Positions 43,363 through 53,040 are shown, numbered from the stretch's first letter. The stretch: DNA of 64,000 nucleotides from JAVVHH01 sp964235765 (GCA_964235765.1 CAXSDH010000001.1:124001-188000); one strand, 5' to 3'. The notes: a model not told the origin generated them from the letters alone. A program made the numbers and translations.

Positions 43363-45366
43363 ATGGCTCAGAATGGCGGTATGCCAGTTCATCCGGTGCG
43401 CGCCGCATGGCACGGGAGCGCCGCCGCGTTCATGTGTGCCGATGCGGGTGCGTTCGCCAGTACGAGCCGGCCGGGAAGCTGGTGGCGCCTTGTGGTGCCG
43501 TTGTTGCAAGCGGCACTGCCGCGAGTGGCGGTGCTGCTTGGGTGGGTGGTCGCCCTCGATGTGAGGCTGCTGCGGCTGCGGCGGCGGGTCGACGCGGTCG
43601 TGATCACGGACCGGGCCGTGCTGGCCCTGCTAATCCGGCCGGAGGCGGGCGGGTTTCAATCGGCCGATCGCCTGATGGCCGAGGATGCCGCGCTCGACCT
43701 GGCCGATTTCCACTCGGGGTGCCGGGGACTGCCGGTCATCCCCGTGTTGCTGGTTCCGGACGGCGCCCGTGCGCAGTTCCAGCCGCCGCTGGCCTTGGCG
43801 GGCGCCGCGCCGGTGGTAGAGGCCACGCGCTTGTTGCTGCCTTGCTTGTTGCGGGACGTCGCTTCCACGTTTCCACCCCTGGGTTATCAGCCATCCGAGT
43901 GGGCCGGGGCGCCATACCAGCCGGTCCCCGCGCTGATCGAAGCCGCGTGCCTGTTGTACGCGCGGCATGATGTGGCGGCGCTGCTGCTGGCGCAGGCGGG
44001 GCAGGGCGGTTTGGCCCGGACGGCCAAGGCGGTGGCCGATGCGTTACGGCAGGCGCAGGCCGGTGAAGAGCGCGTCGTGGTTTTCGTGACCGGCGACCCC
44101 GGAACGGGCAAGACGCTGTGCGGCCTCAATCTGGCGTTTGCCCCCGGCCTGAGCCACCCAGCCGCGTTCCTCACCGGCAATCCTGCTTTGGTCCATGTGT
44201 TGCGCGAGGCCTTGGTGCGGGATGCCGTGGGGCGCGGGGCTGACCGCCGCGTCGTGCGGCAGCGAGTCGATGCGGTCATCCAGGGCTTGCCAGCCTTCCG
44301 GGACCACCACTTGACCGACTCCGCGCCGCCGCCGGAGCGATTGCTGGTGATCGACGAGGCGCAGCGCTGCTGGTCCGGGCCGCACGCCATCCGCAAGACC
44401 CGCAACAAGCCGGTGCGGCTGACGGACTCGGAGCCAGGGCATCTGCTCGACATCATGGCCCGGCGGCCCGGGTGGTCCGTGCTGGTTTGCTTGCTGGGCG
44501 GCGGGCAAGAAATCCATGATGGCGAGGGCGGCCTGGCTGCCTGGGGCGAGGCGTTGGCGAAGCGCCCGGGCTGGCGGGCGCTGGCAGCGCCTGGGGCAGG
44601 GGAGGCCGAGGATCCCCGCCAGCGTCTGCCGGAAGGGCCCGAGATCGGCTGGGCGCCGGCGCTGCACCTGGACTGCCCGGTCCGCGCCATCAATGCGTCG
44701 CAGGCCGCCCCCTGGGTGCATGCCGTACTAGGGAACGACCCCGCGCAGGCGGCGGACATTGCCCGGCGCGCCGGAGGCGTGCCGTTCCGGGTCACGCGCT
44801 CGCTTCAGGCAATGCGCCGGGCGCTGCAGCCGCGTGGAACCCGGAACTGCGGGTTGGTTGCCAGCTCCGGGGCGCGTCGCCTGCGGGCGGAAGGGCTGGG
44901 TTCCGTGCTGGCACATCAGGACGAAGACGCCGTCGGCCGCTGGTTCCTGGACCGTTGGCCGGACATCCGCAGCAGCGACGCGATGGAAGTGGTCGCCACC
45001 GAATTCAGCGTGCAGGGGCTGGAGCTGGACCGGGTGGGGCTGTGCTGGGATGCGGATTTGGTGCGCAGCGAGGACGGCACGGCCTGGAAGGCGCGTCGCT
45101 TGCGCGCCAATGCCTGGACACGCGCAGGGCCGGAGGCGGCGTCGAACCGGTTGAACGCCTATCGTGTGCTGTTGACCCGCGCGCGGCATGGGACAGTGGT
45201 CTGGGTACCGCGCGGCCGGGCTTCGGATGGGACCCGCGCACCTGGACTATACGACGGCGTCGCCCGCTACTTGCTGCGCTGCGGCGCCACGCTGCTGGAC
45301 GAAGCGGCTGCCGCGGCGGAGGATGCGCCAAACCCGATGGGGACGCCGGAGCCTATGTTGCTGTGA
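43363..45366 (+). CDS. DUF2075/Schlafen-type ATPase-helicase with degenerate nuclease-like N terminus
   Basis: A 667-residue protein. The N-terminal region (about 65-135) has RRRVDAVVITDRAVLALLIR and LDLADFHSGCRGLPVIPVLL, aligning with the nuclease-like domain of DUF2075 proteins, but the E-x-K of the usual 'VVIEFK' is replaced by LLIR, so cleavage is unlikely. The ATPase follows: Walker A FVTGDPGTGKTLCGLN (about 241-256), Walker B LLVIDEAQRCW (Asp331, Glu332), QGLELDRVGLCWD, and a helicase-type end YRVLLTRARHGTVVW. The start could also be 43381. TTG leucine codons cluster near 43827-43860, unlike its neighbours. Coupled to the EEP gene by GTGA. Defence role is conjecture. Confidence 0.85.
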   Translation: MAQNGGMPVHPVRAAWHGSAAAFMCADAGAFASTSRPGSWWRLVVPLLQAALPRVAVLLGWVVALDVRLLRLRRRVDAVVITDRAVLALLIRPEAGGFQSADRLMAEDAALDLADFHSGCRGLPVIPVLLVPDGARAQFQPPLALAGAAPVVEATRLLLPCLLRDVASTFPPLGYQPSEWAGAPYQPVPALIEAACLLYARHDVAALLLAQAGQGGLARTAKAVADALRQAQAGEERVVVFVTGDPGTGKTLCGLNLAFAPGLSHPAAFLTGNPALVHVLREALVRDAVGRGADRRVVRQRVDAVIQGLPAFRDHHLTDSAPPPERLLVIDEAQRCWSGPHAIRKTRNKPVRLTDSEPGHLLDIMARRPGWSVLVCLLGGGQEIHDGEGGLAAWGEALAKRPGWRALAAPGAGEAEDPRQRLPEGPEIGWAPALHLDCPVRAINASQAAPWVHAVLGNDPAQAADIARRAGGVPFRVTRSLQAMRRALQPRGTRNCGLVASSGARRLRAEGLGSVLAHQDEDAVGRWFLDRWPDIRSSDAMEVVATEFSVQGLELDRVGLCWDADLVRSEDGTAWKARRLRANAWTRAGPEAASNRLNAYRVLLTRARHGTVVWVPRGRASDGTRAPGLYDGVARYLLRCGATLLDEAAAAAEDAPNPMGTPEPMLL

Positions 45367-46217
45367 TCCGTCTCGCATGTCTGCTTGCCAGCTTATGGGC
45401 CGGCGCCGCCAGCGCGGCCGAGCTGAAGCTCGCCACGTGGAACCTGGAATGGCTGACGCTGCGGCGCCAGGGCGATCCGGTGCTGCCGGCCAACGTTGTG
45501 CCCAAACAGGCGGAAGACATGGCGGCACTGCGACGCTACGCGGTGATGCTGGATGCGGACGTAGTGGCGTTCCAGGAGGTGGACGGGCCGGAGGCGGCCG
45601 CGCGCGTGTTCCCGCCGGAGCGCTATGCCCTGTTCCTGACGAACGACGCCGTGGTGCAACGGGTGGGCTTTGCCGTGCGCCGTGGTATCGAGGTGCGCCG
45701 CAACCCTGACCTGGTCGGGCTCGACATCGACCCCGACGCGCGGTTCCGGCTGCGCAGCGGCGCCGATATCACGCTCGAGTTTCCCGGCGGGCGGATTCGG
45801 CTGCTGAACGTCCATCTGAAGTCGGGCTGCCATGGCCAGCCGCTCTCCAACTCCGGGCGCACCTGCGATACCTTGCGCCGGCAAGTCGCCCCACTTCAGG
45901 GTTGGATCGCGCAGCGGCGCGACGAGGGCGCGCCGTTCGTGTTGATGGGGGACCTCAATCGCCGGATGGACGGGCGGGACGAGTTCCTGGCCGCGCTGAA
46001 CGCGACGTCGCCCTTGGTGCGCGCCACCGAGGGCCAGGCCACCCCGTGCTGGGGCGGCAACAGCTTCATCGATCACATCCTGGCGGGCGGCCCCGCCCGC
46101 GGCTGGATGCAGCCGGACACGATGCGCGTGATGGTCTACCGGGAAACCAGCCCCGCCGCGAAGGAGCATCTTTCGGACCATTGCCCGGTTTCGGTGCGCT
46201 TTCGCATCCCGGACTGA
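45363..46217 (+). CDS. Exported endonuclease/exonuclease/phosphatase (EEP) family protein
   Basis: A 284-residue DNase I-like phosphohydrolase. The GTG at 45363 overlaps the helicase stop (GTGA), giving a signal peptide IRLACLLASLWAGAASAAE with cleavage near ASA. All core residues are present: LATWNLEWL (Asn), AFQEVDG (Glu), LLNVHLKSGC (His), FVLMGDLNRRMDG (Asp and Asn), and HLSDHCPVSVRF (Asp, His). Metal-dependent cleavage of phosphodiester or phosphoester bonds outside the cytosol is likely. The coupling to a cytosolic helicase is odd. Alternatives are sphingomyelinase-like or inositol phosphatase activity. Confidence 0.88.
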   Translation: MIRLACLLASLWAGAASAAELKLATWNLEWLTLRRQGDPVLPANVVPKQAEDMAALRRYAVMLDADVVAFQEVDGPEAAARVFPPERYALFLTNDAVVQRVGFAVRRGIEVRRNPDLVGLDIDPDARFRLRSGADITLEFPGGRIRLLNVHLKSGCHGQPLSNSGRTCDTLRRQVAPLQGWIAQRRDEGAPFVLMGDLNRRMDGRDEFLAALNATSPLVRATEGQATPCWGGNSFIDHILAGGPARGWMQPDTMRVMVYRETSPAAKEHLSDHCPVSVRFRIPD

Positions 46218-46253
46218 GGGCCTAGGCTCGCCGGCCATCAACGGAGCCCTTCC

Positions 46254-47009
46254 ATGACCCTGACCGTTTTGGTCACCGGCGCGACAGCCGGATTCGGCCA
46301 AGCCATCACGCGCCGCTTCGTGCGGGACGGGCACCGGGTGATCGCCACCGGCCGCCGGTCCGAGCGGCTGCTGGCCCTGCAGGCGGAACTGGGCGAGGCG
46401 CTGCTGCCATTCCCACTCGACATCACCCAGGCCCAGCCCGTGGCAGCATTGCCCGGCAGCCTGCCCGAGGGTTGGCAGCGTGTGGATGTGCTGGTCAACA
46501 ATGCGGGGCTCGCCCTGGGAGTAAGCCCGGCCCAAACCTCGAGCCTGGCGGATTGGGAGACCATGGTGGCCACCAACGTCACCGGGCTGATGCGCATGAC
46601 CCGCGCTCTGCTGCCCGGCATGGTCGAGCGCAACAGCGGCCACATCGTCAACGTGAGCAGCACGGCCGCCCGCTTTCCCTATCCGGGCGGCAATGTTTAC
46701 GGGGCGAGCAAGGCCTTCGTCACCCATTTCAGCAGCAACCTGAAGGCCGACCTCGTCGGCACCGGCGTTCGGGTCACGGACCTCGAGCCCGGCCTGGTGG
46801 GCGGCAGCGAGTTCAGCAGCGTCCGGTTCGGCGGAGATGCCGCGAAGGCGGCGGCAGTCTATTCCGGCACCACGCCGCTCTCGCCCGAGGACATCGCCGA
46901 AGCTGTCGCCTGGGTGGTGAACCTTCCGGCGCACGTCAACATCAACCGGCTGGAGATGATGCCGACCTGCCAAGGGCCGGGCCCGATGATCATCAAACGC
47001 AAGGGGTAG
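46254..47009 (+). CDS. Short-chain dehydrogenase (YdfG-like, 3-hydroxy acid dehydrogenase)
   Basis: A 251-residue NAD(P)-dependent SDR. Cofactor motif VTGATAGFGQAI, NNAG in VLVNNAGLALG, catalytic Ser in IVNVSSTAARF, Tyr-x-x-x-Lys in NVYGASKAFV. The C-terminal NINRLEMMPTCQGPGPMII is characteristic of YdfG-type L-allo-threonine/3-hydroxypropionate dehydrogenases. ACGGAG precedes the ATG by about seven bases. It is 36 bases after the EEP gene, same direction. Substrate specificity inferred from the family. Confidence 0.93.
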   Translation: MTLTVLVTGATAGFGQAITRRFVRDGHRVIATGRRSERLLALQAELGEALLPFPLDITQAQPVAALPGSLPEGWQRVDVLVNNAGLALGVSPAQTSSLADWETMVATNVTGLMRMTRALLPGMVERNSGHIVNVSSTAARFPYPGGNVYGASKAFVTHFSSNLKADLVGTGVRVTDLEPGLVGGSEFSSVRFGGDAAKAAAVYSGTTPLSPEDIAEAVAWVVNLPAHVNINRLEMMPTCQGPGPMIIKRKG

Positions 47010-47061
47010 CCGATTGCCGGGGCGAAGGCAGCCATGATTGAACCCGGGTGCCAGGCGTGGC

Positions 47062-47652
47062 ATGGCACGCCCCATGCTCCGCCGTTTATACGATCGTGTT
47101 CTCGCCCTCGCCGCCAGCCGGCGCGCGCCCCTGTGGTTGGCGCTGGTCAGCTTCGCGGAGAGCAGCTTCTTTCCTGTGCCGCCCGATGCGCTGCTGGTGC
47201 CGATGGCGCTGGCCCGGCCCGAGCGCGCCTACCGGCTGGCGATGATCTGCACGCTGGCGAGCGTCGCGGGCGGCATCCTGGGTTATTGGATCGGCTATGG
47301 GCTGTACGACACGGTGGCCGGGCCGCTGATCCGCTTCTACCACTACGAGGCGGCAGCCGACGCCTTTGTGCAGCGGTTCCAGGAATACGGACTCTGGGTG
47401 ATCCTGATCAAAGGGCTGACCCCGATCCCCTACAAAATCGTCACGATCACGTCCGGGCTCGCGCATTTCAACTTCGGGGTGTTCATCGCCGCCAGCGTGG
47501 TCACCCGTGGCGCGCGGTTCTTCTTGCTGGCCTTCCTGCTGCGGCGGTTCGGCGCGCCGGTGCGCGCCTTCATCGAGCAGCGGCTGACCTTGGTAACGAC
47601 CGTGACGGCGCTGGGGATCGTGTTCGGCTTCGTCGTGCTAAAGTTGATCTAG
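47062..47652 (+). CDS. DedA/YqaA-family (SNARE-associated/VTT) membrane protein
   Basis: A 196-residue inner-membrane protein with about four spans. Features: LVSFAESSFFPVPPDALLVP (the E and P-rich re-entrant motif), GGILGYWIGYGLYD, and LIKGLTPIPYKIVTITSG, matching YqaA/DedA lipid scramblase-type proteins. The start may be 47062 or 47074 (MLRRLYDR); 47038 lacks support. Its final 15 bases overlap the convergent aminopeptidase gene. Probably moves or positions phospholipids, from the family. Confidence 0.88.
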   Translation: MARPMLRRLYDRVLALAASRRAPLWLALVSFAESSFFPVPPDALLVPMALARPERAYRLAMICTLASVAGGILGYWIGYGLYDTVAGPLIRFYHYEAAADAFVQRFQEYGLWVILIKGLTPIPYKIVTITSGLAHFNFGVFIAASVVTRGARFFLLAFLLRRFGAPVRAFIEQRLTLVTTVTALGIVFGFVVLKLI

Positions 47653-49419
47653 CGGGCGGCACGCGCGCGCCAGCCAAGCCCTGGCGGCGGCATCCAGCGC
47701 CGGCCCGACCTCGGCCAGCACGCGGGCATGGTAGGCATCCAGCCATCGCCGCTCCGCCGCGTCCAGCATGGACGCCTCGATCAGGCGGCGATCGAACGGG
47801 GCGAGCGTCAGCACCTCGAATCGCAGGAACGGCTTCTTGGCGTCGGGGAATTCGGCCGGGCGAACGAGCAGCAAGTTTTCCAAGCGGATGCCGTATGCGC
47901 CGGGCTGATAGAAACCGGGTTCGTCGGACAGGATCATCCCGGCCGCCAGCGGCACCATGCGCCCGGTGCGGGACAGGCTCGCCGGGCCCTCGTGCACCGA
48001 CAAGTAGCTGCCGATGCCGTGGCCGGTGCCGTGGTCGTAATCCAGCCCGAGCTGCCACAGGGCGCGGCGGGCGAAGGCGTCCAGATGCGGACCGCATATA
48101 CCCTGGGGGAACACTGCTGTCGCGATGGCGATGTGGCCCTGTAGCACGCGGGTCGCGCGGTCACGCAATTCGGGGGTGGCGGGTCCGGGGCCGGTCCAGA
48201 TGGTGCGGGTGACGTCCGTCGTGCCGTCCGGGTACTGGGCGCCGCTGTCGATGAGGTAGGCCTCGCCGGGCCGGATGGCCCGGTCCGTGGCGTCGGTCGC
48301 GCGGTAATGGATGATCGCCCCGTGCTCGCCCGCGCCGGAGATGGCCGGGAAGCTCTCGCCGCGGAACTCCGGCGCCTCCTGCCGGAAGGCCAGCAAGCGG
48401 TCGGCCGCCGCCATTTCGGTCGTGACGCCAGCCAGCGCCGCGTGGTCGAGCCAGTGCAGGAACCGGCACACGGCCACGGCGTCGCGGGCGTGTGCGGCGC
48501 GCGCGCCGTCCTGTTCGGTCACATTCTTGCAGGCCTTGGGCAGCGCGCAGGGGTCGGCGCCGTCCCGCACATCGGCGCCGCCGGCACGCAGTTGCTGCGC
48601 GAACCACACGGGCGAGCCCGCGCCATCCACGCGGACCCGCTTTCCGGCGAAGCGCGCCAGGGCCGGGCCGAGGTCCGCCGGGTCCTGCACCGCCACCGCG
48701 TTGCCGAGCCATTGCCGCGTTTCGCCCGAAACCTTCGCCCCATCCATGAACAGCGCCGCCGACTCGTCGGCCCGCATGATCAAGAAGCCGAGCGCAAACG
48801 GCGTGTACCCCACGTCGGAGCCGCGGATGTTGAGCAGCCACGCGATCGAAGCCGGGTCGGTGATGACCGCCGCGTCCTGTCCGTCGGTGCGCAGCGAAGC
48901 GGCCACCTCAGCCCGCTTTTCCGCCGATGTCCGGCCTGCAAACCGCAGGGCATGCGCCGCCGCCGGGGCATTTGGGGCCGGAGGACGGTCGTTCCAGGCA
49001 ACATCAACCGGGTTTGGATCGGCTTCCACCATGGTGAGGCCGGCTTCGCCGTATCGTGCGAGGCCGTCTTCGCTGATCAGCCGTGGATCGTAGCCGATAC
49101 GCGCGCCGACAGGGGTGTTTGCGGCGATCCAGGCCGGAGCAGGGGTCTCGGTGATGTGCTTGGGCTCGAACAGGTCCGGGTCGGTTTGCGAGGCCAGTTG
49201 CAGCACGTAGCGGCCATCGGTGAAGACCGCCGCGCGATCGGTGAGCACCACGGCCAGGCCGGCGCTGCCGGTGAATCCCGTGAGCCAGGCCAGCCGCTCC
49301 GCCCCGGGAGGGACGTATTCGCCCAAGTGTTCATCGGCGCGCGGCACGATGAACCCGTGCAGCCCGGCCGCCTGCATGGCCGCCCGAGTCGCCATCAAAC
49401 GATCGCGCATCCCGTTCAT
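47638..49419 (-). CDS. pepP: Aminopeptidase P family protein (Xaa-Pro aminopeptidase)
   Basis: A 593-residue M24B metallopeptidase with two N-terminal creatinase-like domains and a pita-bread catalytic domain. Metal ligands: the two Asp in YLIDSGAQYPDGTTDVTR, His in HGTGHGIGSYLSVHEGP, Glu in SDEPGFYQPGAYGIRLEN and the following ENLLLV. It removes N-terminal residues before proline. The ATG at 49419 follows GAAGAG on this strand; a GTG at 49437 is less likely. The long three-domain form is typical of cytosolic APP1-like enzymes. Confidence 0.94.
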   Translation of the reverse strand: MNGMRDRLMATRAAMQAAGLHGFIVPRADEHLGEYVPPGAERLAWLTGFTGSAGLAVVLTDRAAVFTDGRYVLQLASQTDPDLFEPKHITETPAPAWIAANTPVGARIGYDPRLISEDGLARYGEAGLTMVEADPNPVDVAWNDRPPAPNAPAAAHALRFAGRTSAEKRAEVAASLRTDGQDAAVITDPASIAWLLNIRGSDVGYTPFALGFLIMRADESAALFMDGAKVSGETRQWLGNAVAVQDPADLGPALARFAGKRVRVDGAGSPVWFAQQLRAGGADVRDGADPCALPKACKNVTEQDGARAAHARDAVAVCRFLHWLDHAALAGVTTEMAAADRLLAFRQEAPEFRGESFPAISGAGEHGAIIHYRATDATDRAIRPGEAYLIDSGAQYPDGTTDVTRTIWTGPGPATPELRDRATRVLQGHIAIATAVFPQGICGPHLDAFARRALWQLGLDYDHGTGHGIGSYLSVHEGPASLSRTGRMVPLAAGMILSDEPGFYQPGAYGIRLENLLLVRPAEFPDAKKPFLRFEVLTLAPFDRRLIEASMLDAAERRWLDAYHARVLAEVGPALDAAARAWLARACRPLDQL

Positions 49420-49601
49420 AATCTCTTCACAATTCACATAGCTTCGTGATCATTCATGCGTAGATTGCATGACAGATTCGGGTTGTTAGCACATGCAGCA
49501 TTGGGCTCGCGGGCGCATATACCACCCGTCGCCTCGGGGACGCAGTGCTTGCGGCGCTGGTTCGGACGGGGACGGCGGATGATTTGGATTGGACCAGATA
49601 G

Positions 49602-49901
49602 ATGAACGCCCCGCTTGCCAAGGAGCAGATTGCGCTCCTCATGTCCGACAGCCTGACCTACCGGACGATCCCGGTCCAGGGCACTGACGGCACCGTTGCC
49701 GACGCGCGCCCTTCGGCGGCCGCCCTGTTTGGACAGCGCCTGGCCCGCGCCCTCTCGGCGCTGATCACCCTGCCGCGCCGCCGCGCCGTGCTCGACGAGT
49801 TGTCGATGCTGAGCGACCGCGAGTTGGCCGATATCGGGCTGAACCGCTCGGAGTTGACGATGGTGTTCGACCCGAAGTTCGCCCGCTCGCGCCGTGCCTG
49901 A
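49602..49901 (+). CDS. DUF1127 domain protein (YjiS-like)
   Basis: A 99-residue basic protein. The C-terminal half has RRRAVLDELSMLSDRELADIG and LNRSELTMVFDP, the DUF1127 pattern (L-x-x-L-x-x-x-x-L-x-D-I-G-L). DUF1127 proteins influence phosphate/carbon metabolism through RNA binding in alphaproteobacteria. The N-terminal 50 residues are low in conservation. Upstream, 182 bases of more A/T-rich DNA separate it from the divergent aminopeptidase gene. No definite promoter was picked. Confidence 0.88.
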   Translation: MNAPLAKEQIALLMSDSLTYRTIPVQGTDGTVADARPSAAALFGQRLARALSALITLPRRRAVLDELSMLSDRELADIGLNRSELTMVFDPKFARSRRA

Positions 49902-49919
49902 CTTTCGCGCCGCGCCTGA

Positions 49920-50819
49920 TTACGGCTTGCGAAGCACAAGGGTGGCCCAGGCCGCCTCGTGCAGCGTGCGCTCCAGCACGAGGCCTTGCCGCCGGTGGGC
50001 AGCCAGCACCATCCGGCGCTGACCTGTCAGCAATCCGGAAAGGATAGCGGTGCCGCCCGGCGCTAAATGCAGGGCAAGGTCGCGCGCCATGTGGCAGAGC
50101 GGCCGGGCGAGGATGTTGGCAAACACGAGATCGTAGGGCGCGGCGCGGCGGATACGCCGGCTGCGCCAGCCGTTTGCGAGCACCGGGCGCACCAGCCGTC
50201 CCACGCCGTTCGCCGCAGCATTGGCCTGCGTGACCCGCACCGACCACGGCTCGATGTCCGACGCCAGCACGGCGCGACGCAGCAACAGGGCAGCGGCCAT
50301 CGCGAGGATGCCGGAGCCGGTGCCGAGATCCAGGATATGGCGGGGATGCCGCCGCGCCGCCCGCTCCAATGCCCGCAAGCAGCCGCGCGTGGAGCCATGT
50401 TCGCCGGAACCGAACGCCATCCCTGCATCGAGCGTCAGCACGATCCGTCCGGGGCTGCGCCCCTTCTGCCCATGGGTGCCGCGCACCAGGAAGCGCCGCC
50501 CGACCGCTTGGTCAGGGAACGCGGCCTGGGTTCGCGCCAGCCAACCCTCCGCCTCCACCGGCTCGCGGCGCAGCGGAGCTTCGACGCCGCTGACCGCCGC
50601 CGCCACGGATAGTGCGGCCTCTAGCCCGCTGTCATCGCCTACGACGTCGCGCACGCCTTCGACGCGCCACATGCCGCGGGCTTCATCGGCAAAGAAGAAA
50701 CCGACCGTGTCGCAAGCGGCGCCGATCGCTGCCTCGTAGGCTTCCAGCGCCTCCTCGGGCACTTCGACCCACACCGTCTCGAGCGGCCCGGCCCAGCGCC
50801 TGGCGCTCCCCCGCCTCAT
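49920..50819 (-). CDS. prmA: Ribosomal protein L11 methyltransferase
   Basis: A 299-residue methyltransferase that trimethylates ribosomal protein L11. The N-terminal substrate domain is followed by LDAGMAFGSGEHGSTRGCL, the SAM motif ILDLGTGSGILAMAAALLL, and the LVFANILARPLCHMA motif equivalent to N-I-L of PrmA. The ATG at 50819 overlaps the stop of uvrD by ATGA, so the gene is translated after it. Length normal. Confidence 0.92.
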   Translation of the reverse strand: MRRGSARRWAGPLETVWVEVPEEALEAYEAAIGAACDTVGFFFADEARGMWRVEGVRDVVGDDSGLEAALSVAAAVSGVEAPLRREPVEAEGWLARTQAAFPDQAVGRRFLVRGTHGQKGRSPGRIVLTLDAGMAFGSGEHGSTRGCLRALERAARRHPRHILDLGTGSGILAMAAALLLRRAVLASDIEPWSVRVTQANAAANGVGRLVRPVLANGWRSRRIRRAAPYDLVFANILARPLCHMARDLALHLAPGGTAILSGLLTGQRRMVLAAHRRQGLVLERTLHEAAWATLVLRKP

Positions 50820-52999
50820 GCGCGCTCCACGAAACGGTCCAGCAATCGCTTCTGCCCCGCCTTCTCGAACAACACCTCCAGCCGATCGTCGTCCACCTCC
50901 AGCACGTGGCCGTAGCCAAACTTCTGGTGGAACACGCGCGAGCCGACCGGGATTTTGTCGCTGCGGGCCGGGCGGGCCGCCGCCTCCCAGGCCCCGGGCT
51001 CGGCCGGGCGGCGGGCGGTGAGCGGGCCGGACAGGAACACGCTTGGGGCGGAGACCATGGCCTGCCGGGCCAGCGCCGCGGAGCCCGCGCGATCCACATG
51101 CGCGTCGGGCAGTTCCTCCACGAACCGGCTGGGAATGCTGCTTTGCCAGTTGGCGTACAGCCTGCGGTTGGCCGCGTAGCTCACGATGGCCCGGCGGCGC
51201 GCCCTGGTCAGCCCCACATAGGCCAGGCGGCGTTCCTCCTCCAGCCCCTTCAGCCCGCCCTCGTCCAGCGTGCGCTGGCTGGGGAACAGGCCCTCCTCCC
51301 AGCCGGGCAGGAACACCGTGTCGAACTCCAGGCCCTTGGCCGCGTGCAACGTCATCATGCTGACCCGCTCGCCGCCCGCGTTCTGATCGTTTTCCATGAC
51401 CAGCGAGACATGTTCCAGGAACCCGCCCAAGGTGTCGAAGTCGGCCAGCGCGCGGACCAGCTCCTTCAGGTTGTCCAACCGCCCCGGCGCGTCCGGCGAC
51501 TTGTCCTGCTGCCACATGCCGGTATAGCCGCTTTCGTCCAGCAGGGCCGCCACCACCAGCACGTGGCCGTCGCGCGGCAGCGCCTCCCGCCACCGCGCGA
51601 CACCCCGGAAAAACTCCGAGAGCGCCTCGCGCACCTTGCCTTTGAGGCCGCCGTTGGCGGTGAGCTGCGCGGCCGCGAGGGCCAGCGGGATGCCTTGCTC
51701 GCGGGCAGCCGCCTGCATGGTGCGCATCGCCACCTCGCCGACCCCGCGGCGGGGCAGGTTGATGATGCGCTCGAAGGCCAAGTCGTCGGAGGGCTGGTGC
51801 AGCACCCGCATGTAGGCGATGGCGTCGCGGATTTCCGCGCGCTCGTAAAACCGTAGCCCGCCGACGACGCGGTAGGGGATGCCGAGGGTGATCATCCGCT
51901 CCTCGAAGGCGCGGGTCTGGGCGCTGGTGCGGACCAGGATCGCCATCTCGCCCAGCGACTCGCCTTCGCGGCGCAGGGCTTCCACCCGCTCGCCGACCAT
52001 GCGGGCTTCCTCGTCGGAATCCCAAAGGCTGATGACGCTGACCTTCTCGCCGCCGGCGTCGTTGCGGCCGGGCCGCAGTGTTTTGCCGAGACGGCCCTCG
52101 TTATGGGCGATGAGCCCGGCCGCCGCCGCAAGGATCGGCGCGGTCGAGCGGTAGTTGCTTTCCAGCCGCACGATGTGGGCGCCCGGGAAATCCTTCTCGA
52201 ACCTGAGTATGTTCTCGATCTCGGCGCCACGCCAGGAATAGATCGACTGATCGTCGTCGCCCACGCAGCAGATGTTCTTGCGCCCCTGCGCCAGCAACCG
52301 TAACCAGAGGTATTGAACGACGTTGGTGTCCTGGTACTCGTCCACCAGGATGTAATGAAACCGCCTGTGATATTCGGCCAGCACGTCGGGATGCGCTCGG
52401 AGGATCTCGGTGACGTGCAGCATCAAGTCGCCGAAGTCCGCGGTGTTCAACTGCCGCAAACGGTCCTGGTAGGCGGCATACAGCTTGCGGGACTGGCCGC
52501 CGGCGAAGTCGCCTTCCTCGGCTGCGGTCACCCGTTCGGGTGTCTGGCCGCGGTCCTTCCAGCGCTGGATCATGCCCATCAGCGCGGGGGGCGCCCAGCG
52601 CTTGGCGTCGATGTGCGCCGCCTCCATGACCTGTTTCAGCACACGCAACTGGTCGTCGGTGTCGAGGATGGTGAACCCCGAGGTGAGGCCTACCATCGGC
52701 GCGTGCCGCCGCAGCATGCGGGCGCATAGCGCATGGAACGTGCCGAGCCACAGCCCCTCCGCCGGACGGTCCAGGATCGCGCCTACCCGTTCGCGCATCT
52801 CGCGCGCCGCCTTGTTGGTGAAGGTCACCGCCAAAACCTGGCCCGGCGCCGCCCGGCCGGTCAGCAGGATGTGGGCGAACCGGGTGGTCAGCACGCGGGT
52901 CTTGCCCGTGCCGGCGCCGGCCAGCACCAGGACCGGGCCGTCGACGGTTTCCACAGCAAGCCGCTGCTCGGGGTTCAAGCGGACGAGGTAATCGGTCAT
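50816..52999 (-). CDS. uvrD: UvrD/PcrA-type ATP-dependent DNA helicase (SF1A)
   Basis: A 727-residue 3'-5' helicase for excision and mismatch repair. Motif Q near LNPEQRLAVETVDGP, Walker A VLAGAGTGKTRVLTTR, motif II ILVDEYQDTN, motif III VGDDDQSIYSWRGA, motif IV RLESNYRSTAPIL, motif V VSMMTLHAAKGLEFDTVFL, motif VI AYVGLTRARRRAI. The C terminus ends in a Tudor-like region (KIPVGSRVFHQKFGYGHVLE) that in UvrD/PcrA can bind RNA polymerase. Followed by prmA through ATGA. Confidence 0.94.
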   Translation of the reverse strand: MTDYLVRLNPEQRLAVETVDGPVLVLAGAGTGKTRVLTTRFAHILLTGRAAPGQVLAVTFTNKAAREMRERVGAILDRPAEGLWLGTFHALCARMLRRHAPMVGLTSGFTILDTDDQLRVLKQVMEAAHIDAKRWAPPALMGMIQRWKDRGQTPERVTAAEEGDFAGGQSRKLYAAYQDRLRQLNTADFGDLMLHVTEILRAHPDVLAEYHRRFHYILVDEYQDTNVVQYLWLRLLAQGRKNICCVGDDDQSIYSWRGAEIENILRFEKDFPGAHIVRLESNYRSTAPILAAAAGLIAHNEGRLGKTLRPGRNDAGGEKVSVISLWDSDEEARMVGERVEALRREGESLGEMAILVRTSAQTRAFEERMITLGIPYRVVGGLRFYERAEIRDAIAYMRVLHQPSDDLAFERIINLPRRGVGEVAMRTMQAAAREQGIPLALAAAQLTANGGLKGKVREALSEFFRGVARWREALPRDGHVLVVAALLDESGYTGMWQQDKSPDAPGRLDNLKELVRALADFDTLGGFLEHVSLVMENDQNAGGERVSMMTLHAAKGLEFDTVFLPGWEEGLFPSQRTLDEGGLKGLEEERRLAYVGLTRARRRAIVSYAANRRLYANWQSSIPSRFVEELPDAHVDRAGSAALARQAMVSAPSVFLSGPLTARRPAEPGAWEAAARPARSDKIPVGSRVFHQKFGYGHVLEVDDDRLEVLFEKAGQKRLLDRFVERA

Positions 53000-53040
53000 G
53001 GTGGGGGAATGCGCTGCGTCACCACCGGCATATAGAACGC

